Shown: positions 14,523 through 17,076 of the stretch, in pieces | Layout of the letters: each line of letters opens with the position of its first letter | Numbering within the stretch: the first letter of the stretch is position 1 | Assembly: GCA_964528095.1 (NCBI GenBank) | Contig: CAZGSG010000114.1 | Location: 1 to 17,076 of the forward strand | Direction: 5' to 3' | Origin: CAZGSG01 sp964528095 | GTDB lineage: Bacteria > Bacteroidota > Bacteroidia > Chitinophagales > Chitinophagaceae | DNA length: 17,076 bases | The notes under the pieces: generated by a model | Told to the model about the DNA's origin: nothing | The model's input: only the letters and a program-made list of their open reading frames with translations | The model's database searches: none | Position numbers and translations under genes: made by a program

Positions 14523-15551
14523 ATGGAGCAATTGTTAGAGCAGATCGAAGCTTATAAAAATGAGATCGGCGCATTTTCCGCTAATGGAGAAAAAGAGGTA
14601 GAGGAATTCCGCATTAAATATCTTGGAACAAAGGGTATTGTGAAGTCCATTATGGGCGAAATGAAAAATGTACCCGTTGAAAGAAAAAAAGAAGCCGGGC
14701 AAATACTGAATGAGTTTAAATTATTTACAGAAGAAAAATTTGAACAGCTAAAGTCCGCTTCATCCGGCACACAAAGCAAAGCAGCCGGTATGGATCTTTC
14801 TTTGCCCGGAGATCCTATACCCCTGGGTGGCCGGCATCCCGTGACCCTGATGAGGAACAGGATCGTTTCTATTTTCCAGCGTCTGGGTTTTGCAGTTGCC
14901 GAAGGACCCGAAATAGAAGATGACTGGCATAATTTCGGAGCGCTTAATCTACCGCCTCATCATCCTGCCCGCGACATGCAGGATACATTTTATATACAAC
15001 AAAACCCTGATTGGGTTTTGCGCACCCATACAAGCAGTGTACAGATACGGGAAATGGAAAAAGGCAAACTGCCGATCCGTTTGCTAATGCCCGGACGTGT
15101 ATATCGTAATGAAACTGTAAGTGCAAGAAGTCATTGTTTCTTTCACCAGGTAGAAGGATTGTATATTGACGAAAATGTTTCCTTCGCAGACCTTAAACAA
15201 ACGCTTTATTTCTTTGTAAAAGAAATGTATGGCAAAGATGTAAAAGTGCGTTTTCGCCCTTCTTATTTTCCATTTACTGAGCCAAGTGCGGAAATGGATG
15301 TGACTTGTTTTATCTGCGGAGGTACCGGTTGTAATATCTGCAAAAAAACAGGTTGGGTTGAAATATTAGGATGTGGTATGGTACATCCCAATGTATTGCA
15401 GAATTGCAATATAGACCCTAATAAATATACTGGATTTGCGTTCGGCATGGGTATAGAACGTCCTGCCATGCTAAAATATGACGTGAACGACCTTCGTTTG
15501 TTTAGTGAGAACGATGTGCGGTTCCTAAAACAGTTTACAAGCGCTATATAG
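14523..15551 (+). CDS. pheS: Phenylalanine--tRNA ligase alpha subunit
   Basis: The 342-residue class II synthetase subunit pairs with PheT (not in this window) to charge tRNA-Phe in the cytoplasm. The N-terminal coiled-coil tRNA-binding arm (about 1-85) is followed by the catalytic core. Motif 2 reads GRVYRNETVSARSHCFFHQVEG (start near 191), with FRPSYFPFTEPSAEMDV next, and motif 3 GFAFGMGIERPAML (304-317), which keeps Ala306. An insertion before LGCGMVHPNVL has a Cys4 knuckle: C262-x2-C265-x4-C270-x2-C273. ATG 14523 is preferred over an in-frame TTG at 14514 because it gives the normal family N-terminus and the TTG lies inside the -7 box. A strong terminator follows, so it appears to be transcribed alone. 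Confidence 0.96.
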   Translation: MEQLLEQIEAYKNEIGAFSANGEKEVEEFRIKYLGTKGIVKSIMGEMKNVPVERKKEAGQILNEFKLFTEEKFEQLKSASSGTQSKAAGMDLSLPGDPIPLGGRHPVTLMRNRIVSIFQRLGFAVAEGPEIEDDWHNFGALNLPPHHPARDMQDTFYIQQNPDWVLRTHTSSVQIREMEKGKLPIRLLMPGRVYRNETVSARSHCFFHQVEGLYIDENVSFADLKQTLYFFVKEMYGKDVKVRFRPSYFPFTEPSAEMDVTCFICGGTGCNICKKTGWVEILGCGMVHPNVLQNCNIDPNKYTGFAFGMGIERPAMLKYDVNDLRLFSENDVRFLKQFTSAI

Positions 15552-15573
15552 CGACTTAGAAATACTTTCTTTC

Positions 15574-15608
15574 AAATGCGCGGATAAATAATATCCGCGC
15601 ATTTTTTT
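15574..15608 (+). terminator. Strong rho-independent terminator after pheS
   Basis: AAATGCGCGGATA (15574-15586) pairs perfectly with TATCCGCGCATTT (15592-15604) around a 5-base loop, and the T-run continues to 15608. The A-run at the left foot is short, so it should work best on the plus strand, but it may also stop minus-strand transcripts from the convergent membrane protein gene. Confidence 0.93.
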
Positions 15609-15673
15609 ATACAGCAGGTCTGTAAACAGAAGAATACAATAAATGGATCGCGTATCCTATATCTCCGGCATCA

Positions 15674-16285
15674 TTACTTTCCTTTCATCCGCTTATAACA
15701 AAAGAAAGCAGCTCCGAGAAAGGCCAATATCGCGAGGTAAAAATAAGGCGTAAAATCAACCGTTATCCCTACCATGCCAGACATCTGTTTCCCGAATTCA
15801 TCCGCAGGCCCATTTACATCCGACATATTCATTTCGGTTTTGATCTGGCGTTTTACATCTATATACAATCCGATCAATGCACCGGCTGACAAGACCCCGG
15901 TAATAAGTCCGCCGGTCGCACCCGCCTTAATCTTTAATAAAGAAAGCACTAATCCGGCAATGCCCAACACCAGTGCGGCCAATGCATAGGGGTTTGCATC
16001 TCTTTTTTCGGAATTGGCCTTATTTTCAGTACCGTTCATGCCTTCCAGTTTACCAACCAGTGTATTATCATTGCCGACATTTAGCTTAAAGCCGGTAGCC
16101 AGCTCCATACCACTGATCGTTGCAAGAGATGTATTATTGCACTTGACATCTACAAAAGGCAGGAGAAACAGTAGGATCCCAACAGCAAACGTAATGATGG
16201 AAGGCGCTTTTCCTATCGGGAGAGCACTTCCTGGTGCAGGGGATGCCGGATCTGGTAAAACGGTTGTGGCAGGTGTATCACTCAT
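15674..16285 (-). CDS. Small four-helix membrane protein of unknown function
   Basis: The 203-residue protein is not assigned to a named family. It starts with a Pro/Ala-rich, probably cytoplasmic tail (1-27). Predicted membrane helices lie at about 28-45 (PSIITFAVGILLFLLPFV), 102-118 (ALAALVLGIAGLVLSLL), 123-142 (GGLITGVLSAGALIGLYIDV) and 181-197 (FYLAILAFLGAAFFCY). A polar, possibly extracytoplasmic loop follows helix 1 and contains VDVKCNNTS, and it ends with the basic sequence KRMKGK. Similar short hypothetical proteins occur in Bacteroidota, as far as I recall. It is convergent with pheS and divergent from the acyl-CoA dehydrogenase gene; neither neighbour suggests a role. The start at 16285 gives a plausible N-terminus. 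Confidence 0.75.
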   Translation of the reverse strand: MSDTPATTVLPDPASPAPGSALPIGKAPSIITFAVGILLFLLPFVDVKCNNTSLATISGMELATGFKLNVGNDNTLVGKLEGMNGTENKANSEKRDANPYALAALVLGIAGLVLSLLKIKAGATGGLITGVLSAGALIGLYIDVKRQIKTEMNMSDVNGPADEFGKQMSGMVGITVDFTPYFYLAILAFLGAAFFCYKRMKGK

Positions 16286-16423
16286 GATTTTTTTTATTAA
16301 GGTAAAAAAAAATAATTGATATGGCCATACCGTTTTGCCGCAGGTGAAAATTTAGGCGGAATTTCCATGTTCCGGCACTTTCAAAAGGATTTAGCCTGTA
16401 TTCACGGCTGGGAAAAACAATAA

Positions 16424-16431
16424 TATCTTTG
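16424..16431 (+). promoter_or_regulatory. Candidate promoter of the 3-hydroxyacyl-CoA dehydrogenase gene
   Basis: TATCTTTG is an exact TAnnTTTG box, 20 bases before the ATG at 16452, and has the same eight bases as the pheS box. No clear TTTG sits at the expected -33 distance. The remainder of the divergent gap (16286-16423) shows no other clear signal. Confidence 0.5.
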
Positions 16432-16451
16432 CACCCTCAATCAGCCAGCTA

Positions 16452-17076
16452 ATGACGATCAATACTATCTGTGTTTGTGGGGCAGGAACGATGGGTGCCG
16501 GAATTGCGCTTGTGTCAGCAAAAGCAGGATTCTATACAATTTTATATGACCTGAACAGTGGCATGTTGGATAAAGCCCGGCTATCAATCGATACAAACCT
16601 TCAGTCGCTTGTCGCAAAAGGAAAATTATCTACGGAGGAAAAAGAAAAAACAATTCAGCGTATCCTGTATACTGCGGATATCTATTCCTGTCTTGCAGAT
16701 GTCTTTATAGAAGCTATTGTCGAAAAGCCGGGGCTAAAGGTTGCGCTCTTCAATCAACTGGCAGAAACAAATCATAGTGATTGTATTTTTGCCAGCAATA
16801 CTTCGTCTTTGTCTGTAACGGAGATCGCCAGGCAGATCAAAAATCCCGAAAGAGTGATAGGTATGCATTTTTTTAATCCGGCTCCCGTGATGAAGCTCGT
16901 TGAGATAGTGAATACAAGCTATACCGATCTCAAAACAACCGAGGCGATCGTGAACCTGGCAGGTCTGCTTGGCAAAACAGCTGTTTTATGTAAAGATGCC
17001 CCGGGGTTTATTGTAAACAGGGTGGCAAGACCTTATTATATAGAATCGCTACGACTGGCAGAAAAAGGACATGCCG
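16452..17076 (+). CDS. 3-hydroxyacyl-CoA dehydrogenase, NAD-binding type (5' part)
   Basis: Reading from ATG 16452 stays open for 208 codons to the window edge, so the 3' end is missing. The N-terminal Rossmann motif is VCGAGTMGAGIA (glycines 10, 12 and 15), with YDLN ending the second strand, where an acidic residue usually selects NAD+. The catalytic region has FASNTSSLSV (Ser115, Asn116) and GMHFFNPAPVMKLVEIV (His139), then KDAPGFIVNRVARPYY at the start of the helical domain. These residues match 3-hydroxyacyl/3-hydroxybutyryl-CoA dehydrogenases (Hbd, PaaH/PaaC type), which interconvert 3-hydroxyacyl-CoA and 3-oxoacyl-CoA in fatty-acid, butyrate or phenylacetate metabolism. The visible part does not tell these pathways apart. 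There is no fused enoyl-CoA hydratase at the N-terminus, unlike FadB. Confidence 0.93.
   Translation, partial: MTINTICVCGAGTMGAGIALVSAKAGFYTILYDLNSGMLDKARLSIDTNLQSLVAKGKLSTEEKEKTIQRILYTADIYSCLADVFIEAIVEKPGLKVALFNQLAETNHSDCIFASNTSSLSVTEIARQIKNPERVIGMHFFNPAPVMKLVEIVNTSYTDLKTTEAIVNLAGLLGKTAVLCKDAPGFIVNRVARPYYIESLRLAEKGHA

Noticed and set aside
15542..15553. Perfect palindrome CGCTATATAGCG at the end of pheS
   Set aside because: It is short, overlaps the stop codon, and the strong terminator just downstream explains termination; likely coincidental.

Overview
The window looks like chromosomal backbone from a Bacteroidota bacterium, most likely of the Chitinophagaceae type. The evidence is lineage-typical proteins (RicT with a glutamine-rich tail, a GH3/serine-hydrolase fusion, an ECF sigma factor with a membrane-anchored partner, many lipoproteins), almost no Shine-Dalgarno sequences, and several exact matches to the Bacteroidota -7 promoter box TAnnTTTG. 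No tRNA, rRNA, CRISPR array, transposase or phage gene was seen. Layout from left to right: the 3' part of ricT (+) and a GH3/beta-lactamase-fold fusion (-) converge on a shared terminator. A divergent gap leads to mutL (+), which starts with GTG. A 385-base gap with several small hairpins precedes a short gene for a SymE-like protein (+). This gene is followed by two adjacent hairpins and then by the convergent end of a minus-strand block.  That block, read right to left, is: a lipoprotein with a carboxypeptidase-regulatory-like domain, an ECF sigma factor, and a single-pass inner-membrane protein with a beta-rich C-terminal domain whose start overlaps the sigma stop by four bases (ATGA). Upstream lies a second minus-strand run: an arginase-fold protein, a Gfo/Idh/MocA oxidoreductase and a lipid-anchored PBP4-type D-Ala-D-Ala carboxypeptidase, closed by a terminator.  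The arginase-fold gene is divergent from pheS (+). Their 182-base gap is bounded by a 37-base inverted repeat (36 of 37 matching) whose arms touch both start codons and each carry a -7 box. pheS ends in a strong terminator. A small four-helix membrane protein (-) then lies divergent from a 3-hydroxyacyl-CoA dehydrogenase (+) that runs off the right edge.  Functional themes are cell-wall processing (GH3/serine hydrolase, PBP4), envelope signalling (sigma factor, membrane partner, lipoprotein), DNA and RNA quality control or turnover (mutL, SymE-like, ricT) and housekeeping (pheS, acyl-CoA metabolism). Most worth checking are the start-codon-to-start-codon inverted repeat, the SymE-like gene with its structured flanks and a possible antisense promoter, and two enzyme-family members (MutL, arginase fold) that have lost expected metal-binding residues.
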